Shown: positions 7,529 to 17,848, counted from the first letter of the stretch. The stretch is 27,677 nt of DNA from Streptococcus panodentis (GCF_017884005.1 NZ_QFAY01000033.1:1-27677), one strand, 5' to 3'. Notes: generated by a model from the letters alone, not told the origin. Numbers and translations: made by a program.

Positions 7529-8053
7529 AAACATGCCGGGGGCATATTGGAGAATCTCCAGAACTTCCGGGCTTTGACTTGTCAGGGAGCTGGGGTTGGG
7601 AATTCTGTTATAGATGCTGATCGTTTTATAGGAATTGAAAGTTGTCAGCAGTAAACCGGCTAAGGTCAAAGCATTCCATAGGAGAAGCAAAAGCTGCTTG
7701 ACCAGCATAGTAGCAAAAATGGGGCCGAAAAGCGGTTTGGAGAAAATTCGGTTAATATCAGAAAATCCGACTTCCTCCCTCTTTTTACGGACTACTTCCA
7801 TCAAGCTGAAGCTGGCAGACAAAAACAGCAGAGTCAGGATAAACTGGATGATGCGCGGCCCAATTTCCCGGCTGGCAAGAAAGACGATTGTCTGCTGGAA
7901 GGAAAGGGCCGGGATGATCTCTCGCAGGTTGAGGTCTAAGGCCAGCAGGTAGCTGATGATAGAAATAAGGGTCGGACCTGTAAATAAAAGAAAGATTCCC
8001 CTTGTCTGACTGCGAATGCTGCGTGCCTCGGCACGAATCTCCTGTAAATTCAT
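7214..8053 (-). CDS. DUF975 family integral membrane protein
   Basis: A 279-residue polytopic membrane protein. Hydrophobic segments include about 19-40 (GIFLLFTGPTLISIISYLLA), the stretch after the IQF motif near 70-85, LLLLLWNALTLAGLLL, MFLGLLLMAAGTAVFI and FIGWYILIGLTYGIAGI. The opening MNLQEIRAEARSIR and the later SRRLMKGCKWDRFLLDLSFIGW are typical of DUF975 proteins, in which a conserved motif near the cytoplasmic end of a helix precedes LDLSFIGW. The function of the family is unknown. An AAAGGAG site and an extended -10 promoter precede the start. It converges on the P-loop kinase gene and overlaps its extended frame. Confidence 0.85.
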   Translation of the reverse strand: MNLQEIRAEARSIRSQTRGIFLLFTGPTLISIISYLLALDLNLREIIPALSFQQTIVFLASREIGPRIIQFILTLLFLSASFSLMEVVRKKREEVGFSDINRIFSKPLFGPIFATMLVKQLLLLLWNALTLAGLLLTTFNSYKTISIYNRIPNPSSLTSQSPEVLEILQYAPGMFLGLLLMAAGTAVFIPQAYAYSQTDYILYDQLHAGTYKGPFQVLRQSRRLMKGCKWDRFLLDLSFIGWYILIGLTYGIAGITVYPYISAAQVLFYEKIRQEKKLG

Positions 8054-8076
8054 GAAAACTCCTTTTCTATTGTTTC

Positions 8077-8085
8077 ATTATAACA
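8077..8085 (-). promoter_or_regulatory. Extended -10 promoter of the DUF975 gene
   Basis: The minus strand reads TGTTATAAT (TATAAT at 8077-8082), followed by a short leader with AAAGGAG before the ATG at 8053. The -35 region is weak. It overlaps the upstream side of the divergent tgt promoter. Confidence 0.7.
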
Positions 8086-8091
8086 TACCTG

Positions 8092-8120
8092 ATGACAGAC
8101 GCAGCATTTTTTGATAAAAT
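8092..8120 (+). promoter_or_regulatory. Promoter of tgt
   Basis: ATGACA (8092-8097), a 17-nt spacer and TAAAAT (8115-8120) preceded by TTGA. Transcription would start near 8127, giving a leader of about 65 nt to the tgt start. Confidence 0.65.
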
Positions 8121-8130
8121 CATACGGTAT

Positions 8131-9335
<1,205 letters not shown>

Positions 9336-9357
9336 TGTTTTTAAGTAGGAGAACGGA

Positions 9358-9984
9358 ATGGACCAAACGGCATTATTGGAATATTTGACTGCCTATCTGT
9401 CGGACGGTCAAAGGCATAGTCTGAGAATCTTCGGGCACGGGGCTTCCGGGAAGTCGACATTTGCGCGGGATTTGCAGTTAGGGCTGGGAAAAGAGCGGGC
9501 CAATCTGCTGGAAACAGATCCTTATGTTATTTCGGGCGGCTATCGGAATTTGCTGGCGCCCAGAGATTTTCCCCATCAAACAGTTACGGCCTGTCTGCCA
9601 GCGGTTCATGAACTCAGTAGTTTAGAGCGGGATATTCGCGCTCTGCAGTCCGGTCTGGATATGCTGACGATTCATACAGCTTGGTCTCCCAGCCGGCGTC
9701 TATCAGCAGATAAGCCGATTTTGCTGGTCGAAGGCATGTCGGCAGCCTTTCTGCCCAAGGAGCTTTTTGATCTGTCTATCTGTTTTTATACAGATGATGA
9801 GACCGAATTAGAGAGGCGCCTTGACAGAGATGTAGCCCATCGTCATCGGGATCAGGAGTTTGTCCGTCAAGCTCATCAGACTAGGCGGGACCAATATCGC
9901 TGTTATTACAAACAGACTGAGAGCGAAGCGGATTTTCTGATAAACACGTCGCAAAACCAATTTCGAATCGAAAAAGAAAAATAA
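9358..9984 (+). CDS. P-loop uridine kinase-like protein
   Basis: A 208-residue P-loop NTPase. Walker A GHGASGKST is at residues 26-34, LLETDPYVI follows, and PILLVEGMSAAFL is a Walker B-like strand. The later RRLDRDVAHRHRD segment is arginine-rich like the lid of uridine or phosphoribulokinase-type kinases. The substrate is not certain, and streptococci carry a separate canonical udk, so this is probably a paralogue of unknown target. TAGGAG precedes the ATG, and the gene follows tgt closely. No convincing terminator was seen after the stop at 9984; an intergenic repeat starts within 7 nt. Confidence 0.75.
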   Translation: MDQTALLEYLTAYLSDGQRHSLRIFGHGASGKSTFARDLQLGLGKERANLLETDPYVISGGYRNLLAPRDFPHQTVTACLPAVHELSSLERDIRALQSGLDMLTIHTAWSPSRRLSADKPILLVEGMSAAFLPKELFDLSICFYTDDETELERRLDRDVAHRHRDQEFVRQAHQTRRDQYRCYYKQTESEADFLINTSQNQFRIEKEK

Positions 9985-9990
9985 CAGAGA

Positions 9991-10041
9991 GAGGCTGGGA
10001 CAGACTCCCATGATGGCTGCGTCCTCACCCACAGAGGGATG
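9991..10041 (+). repeat. AGGCTGGGAC-type intergenic repeat, copy 2
   Basis: Begins GAGGCTGGGACAGACTCCCA and matches the minus strand of 77-127 over 51 nt with about six substitutions. It is followed by a small hairpin, GTATCTT-TGGG-AAGATAC. Between here and the rpsJ promoter at 10196 (about 150 nt) I see no gene or clear signal. Confidence 0.75.
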
Positions 10042-10195
10042 TATCTTTGGGAAGATACCGTATAAAAGTGTTTCAGTCTCGCTTTGTTCTGGTCAAAAAC
10101 TCTTAACGCGGTTCCTTTATTTCACCGTTATGTCGACTGGAAACCACTTTCAGCAACAATTATCCGGAAAATCTTTAAAAAATTTCTCAAATCCC

Positions 10196-10224
10196 TTGCA
10201 ATGCCTGCGTCTTTGTGTTAAGAT
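10196..10224 (+). promoter_or_regulatory. Promoter of the S10 ribosomal protein operon
   Basis: TTGCAA (10196-10201), a 17-nt spacer and TAAGAT (10219-10224) with an upstream TG (extended -10). Transcription should begin near 10231, giving a leader of about 130 nt before rpsJ. Confidence 0.8.
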
Positions 10225-10232
10225 ACTATGGT

Positions 10233-10318
10233 GCTGTAAAAATACAGCGTGTAGCTTTGATGCAAGAGGTTGCGACACGCTCGGTTGCATTGCCACGCAA
10301 CCGCCTGTCGGTTTTTTT
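10233..10318 (+). terminator. S10 operon leader with attenuator-like terminator
   Basis: A first hairpin is GCTGTA-AAAA-TACAGC (10233-10248). A second, CGGTTGC (10282-10288) with GCAACCG (10297-10303), is enclosed by CGACA/TGTCG (10273-10277, 10306-10310) and followed by seven T (10312-10318), an intrinsic terminator shape. Alternative pairings exist: GCGTGT (10247-10252) with ACACGC (10275-10280), and an earlier GGTTGC (10268-10273) that can compete for GCAACC. This is consistent with transcription attenuation of the ribosomal operon. The regulator, for instance a ribosomal protein such as L4, is not shown by the sequence. Confidence 0.65.
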
Positions 10319-10362
10319 GCGGAGCTAGCCTATTATCTTAAATAGACGAAAAGGAGAAAAAG

Positions 10363-10671
10363 ATGGCAAACAAAAAAATCCGTATCCGTTTGAAAGCATA
10401 CGAACACCGTACACTTGATACAGCGGCTGCAAAAATCGTAGAAACTGCTACTCGTACAGGTGCTGAAGTTGCGGGTCCAATCCCACTTCCAACTGAGCGC
10501 AGCCTCTACACCATCATTCGCGCGACTCACAAATACAAAGACTCTCGCGAACAATTTGAAATGCGTACCCACAAACGCTTGATTGACATCATCAACCCAA
10601 CTCAAAAAACAGTTGATGCGCTGATGAAGCTGGATCTGCCAAGCGGTGTGAACGTAGAGATTAAACTTTAA
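10363..10671 (+). CDS. rpsJ: 30S ribosomal protein S10 (uS10, NusE)
   Basis: 102 residues, the usual length for this family. It is a head protein of the small subunit and, as NusE, a partner of NusB and NusG in transcription antitermination. The N-terminus [22 protein letters not shown] and the segment [12 protein letters not shown] are diagnostic. First gene of the S10 operon with an AAAAGGAG site. It is separated from rplC by 203 nt that hold a hairpin repeat copy, an unusually long gap inside this operon. Confidence 0.98.
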   Translation: MANKKIRIRLKAYEHRTLDTAAAKIVETATRTGAEVAGPIPLPTERSLYTIIRATHKYKDSREQFEMRTHKRLIDIINPTQKTVDALMKLDLPSGVNVEIKL

Positions 10672-10697
10672 TCTAACATTAAGAAATCGTTCAAGTG

Positions 10698-10804
10698 AAA
10701 CTGAACACGGGCTAAGAGCTGTGCAAAAAAGATAAACTTCCTAGTGTTCATCGAACACGGCGTTAGTTTCCTATTTTTGCTTGGCTCTTGACGCCCTTGG
10801 TATC
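10698..10804 (-). repeat. Hairpin repeat element, copy C
   Basis: The minus strand reads GATACCAAGGGCGTCAAGAG, then CAAAAATAGGAAACT, an apical hairpin GTGTT-CGATG-AACAC, then AGTTTATCTTTTTTG and TTAGCCCGTGTTCAG. The middle stem AAACT/AGTTT also pairs. This copy sits between rpsJ and rplC and would be transcribed as part of the S10 mRNA. Confidence 0.85.
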
Positions 10805-10874
10805 TTAATCCTGAGCATGAAAAACGCTCGTTAAAAACTTTTTGAATAATTTATAGAAAAGGAAACATTTTCTC

Positions 10875-11501
10875 ATGACAAAAGGAATCTTAGGGAAAAA
10901 AGTGGGAATGACGCAAATCTTCACTGAAGCTGGCGAATTAATCCCTGTAACTGTTATTGAAGCAGCTCCAAACGTTGTTCTTCAAGTAAAAACAGTTGAA
11001 ACAGATGGTTACAACGCTGTTCAGGTCGGTTTCGACGATCTTCGTGATGTATTGAGCAACAAACCTGCCAAAGGCCATGTAGCGAAAGCTAACACAGCTC
11101 CTAAGCGCTTCATTCGTGAATTCAAAAACATTGAAGGCTTGGAAGTTGGAGCAGAAATCACTGTCGATACATTCGAAGCTGGTGATGTTGTTGATGTAAC
11201 AGGAACTTCAAAAGGTAAAGGTTTCCAAGGTGTCATCAAGCGCCACGGCCAATCACGCGGTCCGATGGCTCATGGTTCACGCTACCACCGTCGTCCTGGT
11301 TCAATGGGGCCAGTTGCGCCTAACCGTGTTTTCAAAAACAAACACCTGGCTGGACGCATGGGCGGCAACCGCGTTACCATTCAAAACCTTGAAATCGTAC
11401 AGGTTGTTCCAGAGAAAAACGTTATCCTCATCAAAGGAAACGTACCTGGTGCTAAGAAATCTCTTATCACTATCAAGTCAGCAGTTAAAGCTGGTAAATA
11501 A
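10875..11501 (+). CDS. rplC: 50S ribosomal protein L3 (uL3)
   Basis: 208 residues, normal for the family. It binds 23S rRNA early in assembly, and its long loop reaches towards the peptidyl-transferase centre. Visible are the start [13 protein letters not shown], the loop region [20 protein letters not shown], and [16 protein letters not shown]. The preceding GAAAAGGAAAC region provides the ribosome site. The gap to rplD is 24 nt. Confidence 0.98.
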   Translation: MTKGILGKKVGMTQIFTEAGELIPVTVIEAAPNVVLQVKTVETDGYNAVQVGFDDLRDVLSNKPAKGHVAKANTAPKRFIREFKNIEGLEVGAEITVDTFEAGDVVDVTGTSKGKGFQGVIKRHGQSRGPMAHGSRYHRRPGSMGPVAPNRVFKNKHLAGRMGGNRVTIQNLEIVQVVPEKNVILIKGNVPGAKKSLITIKSAVKAGK

Positions 11502-11525
11502 TAAAGAAAGGGGAAATCAGTCACA

Positions 11526-12149
11526 ATGGCAAACGTAACATTATTTGACCAAACTGGTAAAGAAGCTGGTGAAGTGGTCCTGAACGATGCAGTATTTGGT
11601 ATCGAACCAAACGAATCTGTTGTCTTTGATGTCATCATCAGCCAACGCGCTAGCCTCCGTCAAGGAACTCACGCTGTTAAAAACCGTTCTGCAGTATCAG
11701 GCGGCGGACGCAAACCATGGCGTCAAAAAGGAACCGGACGCGCTCGTCAAGGTTCTATCCGCTCTCCGCAATGGCGCGGCGGTGGTGTCGTATTCGGCCC
11801 AACTCCTCGTTCATATGCCTACAAACTTCCGCGTAAGGTTCGTAGATTGGCACTGAAATCAGTTTACTCTGAAAAAGTTGCTGAAAACAAATTCGTAGCT
11901 GTAGACAGCCTTTCATTTACAGCTCCAAAAACTGCTGAGTTTGCAAAAGTGCTGGCCGCACTGAGCATTGACACAAAAGTTCTTGTCATCCTTGAAGAAG
12001 GCAATGACTTTGCTGCACTTTCAGCCCGCAACCTTCCAAATGTGAAAGTTGCAACGGCAACCACTGCAAGTGTCCTTGACATCGTAAACAGCGACAAACT
12101 TCTTGTCACTCAAGCAGCTATCTCTAAAATTGAGGAGGTTCTTGCATAA
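11526..12149 (+). CDS. rplD: 50S ribosomal protein L4 (uL4)
   Basis: 207 residues. It lines part of the nascent-peptide exit tunnel; in E. coli it also represses the S10 operon. The extended loop [26 protein letters not shown] is the conserved tunnel segment (in the 60-90 region), followed by [19 protein letters not shown]. An AAAGGGG site lies ahead. Its stop codon overlaps the rplW start by one base (TAATG), indicating translational coupling. Confidence 0.98.
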   Translation: MANVTLFDQTGKEAGEVVLNDAVFGIEPNESVVFDVIISQRASLRQGTHAVKNRSAVSGGGRKPWRQKGTGRARQGSIRSPQWRGGGVVFGPTPRSYAYKLPRKVRRLALKSVYSEKVAENKFVAVDSLSFTAPKTAEFAKVLAALSIDTKVLVILEEGNDFAALSARNLPNVKVATATTASVLDIVNSDKLLVTQAAISKIEEVLA

Positions 12150-12445
12150 TGAATTTGTATGACGTCATCAAAAAGCCTGTTATCACTGAAAGCTCAATGG
12201 CTCAGCTGGAGGCAGGAAAATATGTATTTGAAGTGGATACCCGCGCGCACAAACTTCTGATCAAGCAGGCTGTTGAAGCTGCTTTCGAAGGAGTAAAAGT
12301 TGCCAACGTCAACACTATCAATGTAAAACCAAAAGCAAAACGCGTTGGACGTTATACTGGTTTTACCAACAAAACTAAAAAAGCCATCATCACGCTGGCA
12401 GCTGATTCTAAAGCAATCGAGCTGTTCGCTGCTGAAGAAGAATAA
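12149..12445 (+). CDS. rplW: 50S ribosomal protein L23 (uL23)
   Basis: 98 residues at the polypeptide exit site, where it docks trigger factor and SRP. The opening [14 protein letters not shown] and the basic loop [22 protein letters not shown] are typical. A GAGGAGG site lies within the end of rplD, and the start overlaps the rplD stop by one base. Confidence 0.98.
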   Translation: MNLYDVIKKPVITESSMAQLEAGKYVFEVDTRAHKLLIKQAVEAAFEGVKVANVNTINVKPKAKRVGRYTGFTNKTKKAIITLAADSKAIELFAAEEE

Positions 12446-12462
12446 TCTAAGGAGGAAATATC

Positions 12463-13296
12463 GTGGGAATTCGTGTTTATAAACCAACAACAAACGGCCG
12501 CCGTAATATGACTTCTTTGGATTTCGCTGAAATTACTACCAGCACTCCAGAAAAGACCCTGCTCGTTTCACTGAAGAGCAAAGCGGGCCGGAACAACAAC
12601 GGCCGCATCACTGTCCGCCATCAGGGCGGCGGTCACAAGCGCCACTACCGTTTGATTGACTTCAAACGGAACAAAGATGCTGTCGAAGCGGTTGTTAAGA
12701 CAATCGAGTACGATCCAAACCGTTCAGCTAACATCGCTTTGGTGCACTACACTGACGGGGTCAAAGCTTACATCATTGCGCCAAAAGGTCTTGAAGTTGG
12801 CCAACGCATCGTATCAGGTCCTGAAGCAGATATCAAGGTCGGAAATGCTCTTCCGCTTGCCAACATCCCAGTTGGTACTCTGGTTCACAACATTGAGCTG
12901 AAGCCAGGCCGCGGCGGTGAATTGGTCCGTGCTGCCGGTGCATCTGCTCAGGTTCTTGGACAAGAAGGCAAATACACACTGGTTCGTCTGCAATCCGGCG
13001 AAGTTCGGATGATTTTGGGCACTTGCCGTGCGACGGTCGGTGTTGTCGGAAATGAACAGCATGGCCTTGTCAATCTTGGTAAAGCTGGACGCAGCCGCTG
13101 GAAAGGCATCCGCCCAACGGTTCGCGGTTCTGTTATGAACCCGAACGATCACCCGCACGGTGGTGGTGAAGGTAAGGCACCAGTCGGCCGCAAAGCGCCA
13201 TCTACTCCATGGGGCAAACCTGCTCTTGGTCTGAAAACTCGTAACAAAAAAGCGAAATCAAACAAACTGATTGTTCGCCGCCGCAACGAGAAATAA
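12463..13296 (+). CDS. rplB: 50S ribosomal protein L2 (uL2)
   Basis: 277 residues with a GTG start after AAGGAGG. It is needed for subunit joining and peptidyl-transferase activity. Conserved features are [38 protein letters not shown] and, near the end, [19 protein letters not shown], which contains the functionally important histidine of the family. A 103-nt gap with several small stems (for example CTAGC...GCTAG) separates it from rpsS. Confidence 0.98.
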   Translation: MGIRVYKPTTNGRRNMTSLDFAEITTSTPEKTLLVSLKSKAGRNNNGRITVRHQGGGHKRHYRLIDFKRNKDAVEAVVKTIEYDPNRSANIALVHYTDGVKAYIIAPKGLEVGQRIVSGPEADIKVGNALPLANIPVGTLVHNIELKPGRGGELVRAAGASAQVLGQEGKYTLVRLQSGEVRMILGTCRATVGVVGNEQHGLVNLGKAGRSRWKGIRPTVRGSVMNPNDHPHGGGEGKAPVGRKAPSTPWGKPALGLKTRNKKAKSNKLIVRRRNEK

Positions 13297-13399
13297 TGAA
13301 AAACTAGCCGCCTAAGCAGCTAGCAGATCCGCCAGCTCGGTAGCGCTGCTTGGTCAGTGCAGGCCGCTGTGGTACTTATTTAAAGGAGAAAATATAAAA

Positions 13400-13681
13400 A
13401 TGGGACGCAGTCTTAAAAAAGGACCTTTCGTCGATGAGCATTTGATGAAAAAAGTTGAAGCTCAGGCTAATGACGAAAAGAAGAAAGTCATCAAAACTTG
13501 GTCACGTCGTTCAACGATTTTCCCAAGTTTCATCGGTTACACAATCGCAGTCTATGACGGACGTAAACACGTACCTGTTTACATCCAGGAAGACATGGTA
13601 GGTCACAAGCTTGGTGAGTTTGCACCGACTCGTACTTACAAAGGTCATGCTGCAGACGACAAGAAAACACGTAGAAAATAA
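13400..13681 (+). CDS. rpsS: 30S ribosomal protein S19 (uS19)
   Basis: 93 residues, a head protein next to the A-site finger. [48 protein letters not shown] and [14 protein letters not shown] are diagnostic. An AAAGGAG site lies about 12 nt ahead. The gap to rplV is 11 nt. Confidence 0.98.
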
Positions 13682-13692
13682 GGAGAACATAA

Positions 13693-14037
13693 ATGGCAGA
13701 AATTACTTCAGCTAAAGCAATGGCTCGTACAGTGCGTGTTTCACCTCGTAAAACTCGTCTAGTTCTTGACAATATCCGTGGTAAAAACGTCGCTGACGCA
13801 ATCGCAATCTTGAAATTCACTCCAAACAAAGCTGCCGGCATTATCGAAAAAGTATTGAACTCTGCAATCGCTAATGCTGAAAACAACTTTGGTTTGGAAA
13901 AAGCTAACTTGGTAGTATCTGAAGCATTCGCAAACGAAGGACCGACTATGAAACGTTTCCGTCCGCGTGCGAAAGGCTCAGCTTCGCCAATCAACAAACG
14001 CACCAGCCACATCACAGTGGTCGTTGCAGAAAAATAA
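13693..14037 (+). CDS. rplV: 50S ribosomal protein L22 (uL22)
   Basis: 114 residues. It spans all 23S domains and its beta hairpin lines the exit tunnel at the macrolide constriction. The hairpin segment [23 protein letters not shown] near the C-terminus is intact, with no insertion or deletion of the kind linked to macrolide resistance. The site is AAGGAG, and 12 nt separate it from rpsC. Confidence 0.98.
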   Translation: MAEITSAKAMARTVRVSPRKTRLVLDNIRGKNVADAIAILKFTPNKAAGIIEKVLNSAIANAENNFGLEKANLVVSEAFANEGPTMKRFRPRAKGSASPINKRTSHITVVVAEK

Positions 14038-14049
14038 GGAGGTAACATC

Positions 14050-14703
14050 GTGGGTCAAAAAGTACATCCAATTGGTATGCGTGTCGGCATCATCCGTGAT
14101 TGGGATGCCAAATGGTATGCTGAAAAAGAATACGCGGATTACCTTCATGAAGATCTTGCAATCCGTAAATTCGTTCAAAAAGAATTGGCTGACGCAGCAG
14201 TTTCAACTATTGAAATCGAACGCGCAGTAAACAAAGTAAACGTTTCTCTTCATACTGCTAAACCAGGTATGGTAATCGGTAAAGGCGGAGCAAACGTAGA
14301 TGCACTCCGTGCAAAACTGAACAAACTGACTGGCAAACAAGTCCACATCAACATCATCGAAATCAAACGTCCGGATCTGGACGCACACCTTGTTGGTGAA
14401 GGCATTGCCCGTCAATTAGAGCAGCGTGTGGCTTTCCGCCGCGCTCAAAAGCAAGCAATCCAACGTACGATGCGTGCTGGAGCAAAAGGGATTAAAACTC
14501 AGGTTTCAGGCCGTCTCAATGGTGCAGATATTGCCCGCAGCGAAGGCTACTCTGAAGGAACTGTTCCGCTTCACACTCTGCGTGCAGATATCGATTATGC
14601 TTGGGAAGAAGCTGATACTACTTATGGTAAACTGGGCGTTAAAGTTTGGATTTACCGCGGAGAAGTTCTTCCGGCTCGTAAAAACACTAAAGGAGGTAAA
14701 TAA
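14050..14703 (+). CDS. rpsC: 30S ribosomal protein S3 (uS3)
   Basis: 217 residues with a GTG start behind AAGGAGG. It forms part of the mRNA entry channel and its helicase activity. The KH domain GxxG is visible in [13 protein letters not shown] (near residues 73-85), and the C-terminal domain holds [20 protein letters not shown] and [12 protein letters not shown]. The stop is 3 nt before rplP. Confidence 0.98.
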   Translation: MGQKVHPIGMRVGIIRDWDAKWYAEKEYADYLHEDLAIRKFVQKELADAAVSTIEIERAVNKVNVSLHTAKPGMVIGKGGANVDALRAKLNKLTGKQVHINIIEIKRPDLDAHLVGEGIARQLEQRVAFRRAQKQAIQRTMRAGAKGIKTQVSGRLNGADIARSEGYSEGTVPLHTLRADIDYAWEEADTTYGKLGVKVWIYRGEVLPARKNTKGGK

Positions 14704-14706
14704 CCA

Positions 14707-15120
14707 ATGTTAGTACCTAAACGTGTTAAACACCGCCGCGAGTTCCGCGGAAAAATGCGCGGCGAAGCTAAAGGCGGCAAAGAAGTAGCCTTTGGAGAAT
14801 ACGGTCTTCAGGCAACGACCAGCCACTGGATCACCAACCGCCAAATCGAAGCTGCCCGTATCGCCATGACTCGTTACATGAAACGTGGCGGTAAAGTTTG
14901 GATTAAAATCTTCCCGCACAAATCCTACACTGCCAAAGCAATCGGTGTACGGATGGGATCTGGTAAAGGGGCTCCTGAAGGCTGGGTAGCACCGGTTAAG
15001 CGTGGCAAGGTCATGTTTGAAATCGCCGGTGTATCCGAAGAGGTTGCCCGCGAAGCGCTTCGTTTGGCCAGTCACAAGCTGCCAGTTAAGTGCAAGTTCG
15101 TCAAACGTGAAGCAGAATAA
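14707..15120 (+). CDS. rplP: 50S ribosomal protein L16 (uL16)
   Basis: 137 residues, a late-assembly protein near the A-site tRNA elbow. Typical segments are [37 protein letters not shown] and [28 protein letters not shown], inside the end of rpsC, serves as the ribosome site. Followed after 9 nt by rpmC. Confidence 0.98.
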   Translation: MLVPKRVKHRREFRGKMRGEAKGGKEVAFGEYGLQATTSHWITNRQIEAARIAMTRYMKRGGKVWIKIFPHKSYTAKAIGVRMGSGKGAPEGWVAPVKRGKVMFEIAGVSEEVAREALRLASHKLPVKCKFVKREAE

Positions 15121-15129
15121 GGAGAAGGC

Positions 15130-15336
15130 ATGAAACTTAATGAAGTAAAAGAATTTGTTAAAGAACTTCGTGGTCTTTCTCAAGAAGAACTCGCGAAGCG
15201 TGAAAATGAATTGAAGAAAGAATTGTTTGATCTTCGTTTCCAAGCAGCTACCGGCCAATTGGAAGAGACAGCCCGTCTGAAAGAAGTGAAAAAACAAATC
15301 GCTCGTATCAAGACTGTTCAGTCAGAAGTGAAATAA
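15130..15336 (+). CDS. rpmC: 50S ribosomal protein L29 (uL29)
   Basis: 68 residues forming two antiparallel helices near the exit site. [21 protein letters not shown] and [31 protein letters not shown] match the family. The site is AAGGAG. The length is normal. Confidence 0.97.
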   Translation: MKLNEVKEFVKELRGLSQEELAKRENELKKELFDLRFQAATGQLEETARLKEVKKQIARIKTVQSEVK

Positions 15337-15359
15337 TAGACTAGGGAAGGAGAATTTCA

Positions 15360-15620
15360 ATGGAACGCAATAATCGTAAAGTTCTTGTCGGACGCGTTGT
15401 TTCTGACAAAATGGACAAAACCATCACAGTTGTAGTTGAAACAAAACGGAACCACCCAGTCTATGGTAAACGTATTAACTACTCTAAAAAGTACAAAGCT
15501 CATGATGAAAACAATGTTGCCAAAGAAGGCGATATCGTCCGCATCATGGAAACTCGTCCGCTTTCAGCTACCAAACGCTTCCGCCTTGTAGAAGTCGTTA
15601 AAGAAGCGGTCATCATCTAA
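15360..15620 (+). CDS. rpsQ: 30S ribosomal protein S17 (uS17)
   Basis: 86 residues, an OB-fold primary-binding protein of 16S rRNA. Recognised by [41 protein letters not shown] and the [15 protein letters not shown] end. The site is AAGGAG. It is the last gene usually counted in the S10 operon; rplN follows after 25 nt with no terminator, so S10 and spc genes are probably co-transcribed. Confidence 0.98.
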   Translation: MERNNRKVLVGRVVSDKMDKTITVVVETKRNHPVYGKRINYSKKYKAHDENNVAKEGDIVRIMETRPLSATKRFRLVEVVKEAVII

Positions 15621-15645
15621 TCAAACCAGAAAGGAGAAAAGTTAA

Positions 15646-16014
15646 ATGATTCAAACAGAAACTCGTTTGAAAGTTGCTGACAACAGCGGCGCGCGCGAAA
15701 TCTTGACAATCAAGGTACTCGGTGGTTCAGGACGCAAGTTCGCTAACATCGGCGATGTTATCGTTGCATCTGTCAAACAAGCTACTCCTGGCGGTGCGGT
15801 TAAGAAAGGTGACGTTGTAAAAGCTGTTATCGTTCGTACTAAATCAGGTGCTCGCCGTAAAGATGGTTCATACATCAAGTTCGACGAAAACGCTGCAGTC
15901 ATCATCCGTGAAGACAAAACCCCTCGCGGAACCCGTATCTTCGGCCCTGTTGCCCGCGAACTGCGTGACGGCGGCTTCATGAAGATCGTGTCGCTGGCTC
16001 CAGAAGTACTTTAA
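15646..16014 (+). CDS. rplN: 50S ribosomal protein L14 (uL14)
   Basis: 122 residues at the subunit interface (bridges B5 and B8). [45 protein letters not shown] and [14 protein letters not shown] are diagnostic. The site is AAAGGAG. First gene of the spc group. Confidence 0.98.
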   Translation: MIQTETRLKVADNSGAREILTIKVLGGSGRKFANIGDVIVASVKQATPGGAVKKGDVVKAVIVRTKSGARRKDGSYIKFDENAAVIIREDKTPRGTRIFGPVARELRDGGFMKIVSLAPEVL

Positions 16015-16032
16015 TCTGAAAGCAAACTAGTC

Positions 16033-16060
16033 CCCTGGTTTTCCAGGGTGCCCCTTGGGC
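16033..16060 (+). promoter_or_regulatory. Tandem hairpins in the rplN-rplX spacer
   Basis: CCCTGG-TTTT-CCAGGG (16033-16048) is followed directly by GCCC-CTT-GGGC (16050-16060). The 73-nt spacer is longer than most in this operon. In E. coli, S8 represses the spc operon by binding a hairpin in this part of the mRNA; whether these stems play a similar role is open. Confidence 0.4.
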
Positions 16061-16087
16061 GTAAGAAATTTTAAGGAGAAAACTCTA

Positions 16088-16393
16088 ATGTTTGTAAAAA
16101 AAGGCGACAAAGTTCGCGTAATTGCTGGCAAGGATAAGGGCGTTGAAGCTCTTGTTGTAACAGCACTTCCAAAAGTAAATAAAGTTGTTGTTGAAGGCGT
16201 CAACCTCGTCAAAAAACACCAAAAACCGAACAACGAAAACCCTCAAGGAGCTATCGTTGAAAAAGAAGCGCCAATCCATGTGTCAAATGTTCAAGTGCTT
16301 GACAAAAATGGCGTTGCAGGACGTGTCGGCTACAAGTTTGTAGACGGCAAGAAAGTTCGTTACAATAAAAAATCAGGCGAAGTGCTTGATTAA
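16088..16393 (+). CDS. rplX: 50S ribosomal protein L24 (uL24)
   Basis: 101 residues, an assembly-initiating protein with a KOW motif ([19 protein letters not shown]). The ATG at 16088 follows AAGGAG; an in-frame TTG at 16055 lies inside the hairpin region without a ribosome site. The C-terminus [18 protein letters not shown] is typical. Confidence 0.97.
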   Translation: MFVKKGDKVRVIAGKDKGVEALVVTALPKVNKVVVEGVNLVKKHQKPNNENPQGAIVEKEAPIHVSNVQVLDKNGVAGRVGYKFVDGKKVRYNKKSGEVLD

Positions 16394-16416
16394 TCACGAA
16401 GGAAAGGAGAAGTATA

Positions 16417-16959
16417 ATGGCTAATCGTTTAAAAGAAAAATATCTTAAAGAAGTAGTTCCTGCTTTGACAGAGCAATTCAACTACTCATCTGTCATGGCT
16501 GTGCCAAAAGTGGATAAAATTGTTTTGAACATGGGTGTCGGCGATGCTGTTTCAAATGCTAAAAATCTTGAAAAAGCGGCTGAAGAGCTGGCTCTGATCT
16601 CAGGTCAAAAACCACTGATTACTAAGGCTAAAAAATCAATCGCCGGCTTCCGTCTTCGTGAAGGTGTAGCGATCGGCGCTAAGGTTACTCTGCGCGGTGA
16701 ACGCATGTATGATTTCTTGGATAAATTGGTTTCAGTATCCCTTCCGCGTGTTCGTGACTTCCACGGTGTTCCGACAAAATCTTTTGACGGACGCGGAAAC
16801 TATACACTTGGTATCAAAGAGCAGCTGATTTTCCCAGAAATCAACTTTGACGATGTCGACAAGACCCGCGGTCTTGATATCGTTATCGTCACAACAGCTA
16901 ATACTGACGAAGAGTCGCGCGCATTGCTTACAGGCCTTGGAATGCCTTTTGCAAAATAA
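16417..16959 (+). CDS. rplE: 50S ribosomal protein L5 (uL5)
   Basis: 180 residues. It carries 5S rRNA into the large subunit with L18 and contacts P-site t[60 protein letters not shown] and [16 protein letters not shown] are conserved. The site is AAAGGAG. rpsN follows after 17 nt. Confidence 0.98.
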   Translation: MANRLKEKYLKEVVPALTEQFNYSSVMAVPKVDKIVLNMGVGDAVSNAKNLEKAAEELALISGQKPLITKAKKSIAGFRLREGVAIGAKVTLRGERMYDFLDKLVSVSLPRVRDFHGVPTKSFDGRGNYTLGIKEQLIFPEINFDDVDKTRGLDIVIVTTANTDEESRALLTGLGMPFAK

Positions 16960-16976
16960 AATAGGAGGTAAAACAA

Positions 16977-17162
16977 ATGGCTAAAAAATCAATGATTGCT
17001 AAGAACAAACGCCCAGCGAAGTTCTCAACGCAAGCTTACACCCGTTGCGAAAAATGCGGCCGTCCGCATTCAGTCTACCGCAAATTCAAACTGTGCCGTG
17101 TTTGCTTCCGTGAATTAGCATACAAGGGACAAATTCCTGGTGTCACAAAAGCATCTTGGTAA
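16977..17162 (+). CDS. rpsN: 30S ribosomal protein S14, zinc-binding type (uS14)
   Basis: 61 residues, the short zinc-containing form. The two pairs CEKCG and CRVCF supply four cysteines. This is the constitutive form in the spc operon; many Firmicutes also have a zinc-free paralogue used under zinc starvation, not seen here. The site is AGGAGG. The following 283 nt hold two convergent hairpin repeats. Confidence 0.98.
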
Positions 17163-17167
17163 TTTAA

Positions 17168-17278
17168 GATATCAAGGGCGTCAAAACTCCAAGTGAAAAT
17201 AGGAAACTTGACGAAGAAACTGAAGTTTCTAGGAAAGTTTATCTTTTTCACACAGAGTTTAGCCCGGGTTCAGTTGGG
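17168..17278 (+). repeat. Hairpin repeat element, copy D
   Basis: Begins GATATCAAGGGCGTCAAAAC, with arms AGTGAAAATAGGAAA and TTTATCTTTTTCACA, and ends AGCCCGGGTTCAGTTGGGC. The middle stem AAACTT/AAGTTT pairs. The apex is GAAAC-TGAA-GTTTC, the one copy whose loop departs from CGAYG. It converges with copy E; together they fill the rpsN-rpsH gap. Confidence 0.85.
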
Positions 17279-17282
17279 CTTG

Positions 17283-17391
17283 CCAATTTGAACACGAGCT
17301 ACAGCTTTGGCAAAAAAGACCAATTTTCTTTGGAGCATCGCTCCTGCATCAAATTGCCTATTTTTGCTCTTGCTGTTACGCTCTTTGTATC
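17283..17391 (-). repeat. Hairpin repeat element, copy E
   Basis: The minus strand begins GATACAAAGAGCGTAACAGC, has arms GAGCAAAAATAGG and GGTCTTTTTTGCC, apical hairpin GGAG-CGATG-CTCC, and ends TAGCTCGTGTTCAAATTGG. It is inverted relative to copy D, so the whole rpsN-rpsH spacer can also fold as one long stem. Confidence 0.85.
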
Positions 17392-17445
17392 ATGTATTAA
17401 CTAGCAAGTGCAGCTTGCAAACTACTAGTAAGGAGAAATATAAAA

Positions 17446-17844
17446 ATGGTTATGACTGACCCTATCGCAGACTTCCTGACCCGCATTCGTAATGCCAACC
17501 AAGCTAACCACGAAGTGCTGGAAGCACCTGCATCAAACATCAAAAAAGGGATTGCTGAAATCCTGAAGCGCGAAGGCTTTGTAAAAAACGTTGAATACAT
17601 CGAAGACGATAAGCAAGGCATTATCCGTCTGTTCCTGAAATACGGACAAAACGGTGAAAAAGTGATTACCGGTCTTAAACGTGTTTCAAAACCAGGTCTG
17701 CGTATCTACAAGAAACGCGATGACCTGCCAAAAGTTCTCAACGGACTGGGAATTGCGATTCTTTCAACATCCGAAGGGCTGCTGACTGACAAGGAAGCAC
17801 GCCAGAAGAATGTTGGCGGAGAAGTAATCGCCTACGTTTGGTAA
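17446..17844 (+). CDS. rpsH: 30S ribosomal protein S8 (uS8)
   Basis: 132 residues, a primary 16S-binding protein and in E. coli the translational repressor of the spc operon. [18 protein letters not shown] and the end [31 protein letters not shown] are diagnostic. The site is AAGGAG. It is isolated from both neighbours by roughly 300-nt spacers, each holding a convergent pair of hairpin repeats, which may give it separate mRNA processing or translation. Confidence 0.98.
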   Translation: MVMTDPIADFLTRIRNANQANHEVLEAPASNIKKGIAEILKREGFVKNVEYIEDDKQGIIRLFLKYGQNGEKVITGLKRVSKPGLRIYKKRDDLPKVLNGLGIAILSTSEGLLTDKEARQKNVGGEVIAYVW

Positions 17845-17848
17845 TTGA

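Noticed and set aside
10010..10345. 111-codon open frame spanning the S10 promoter and leader
   Set aside because: It runs through the repeat, the promoter and the leader terminator, has no Shine-Dalgarno and shows no family resemblance.
16055..16087. TTG start giving L24 an 11-residue extension
   Set aside because: It begins inside a hairpin and lacks a ribosome site, while ATG 16088 has AAGGAG and gives the normal length.
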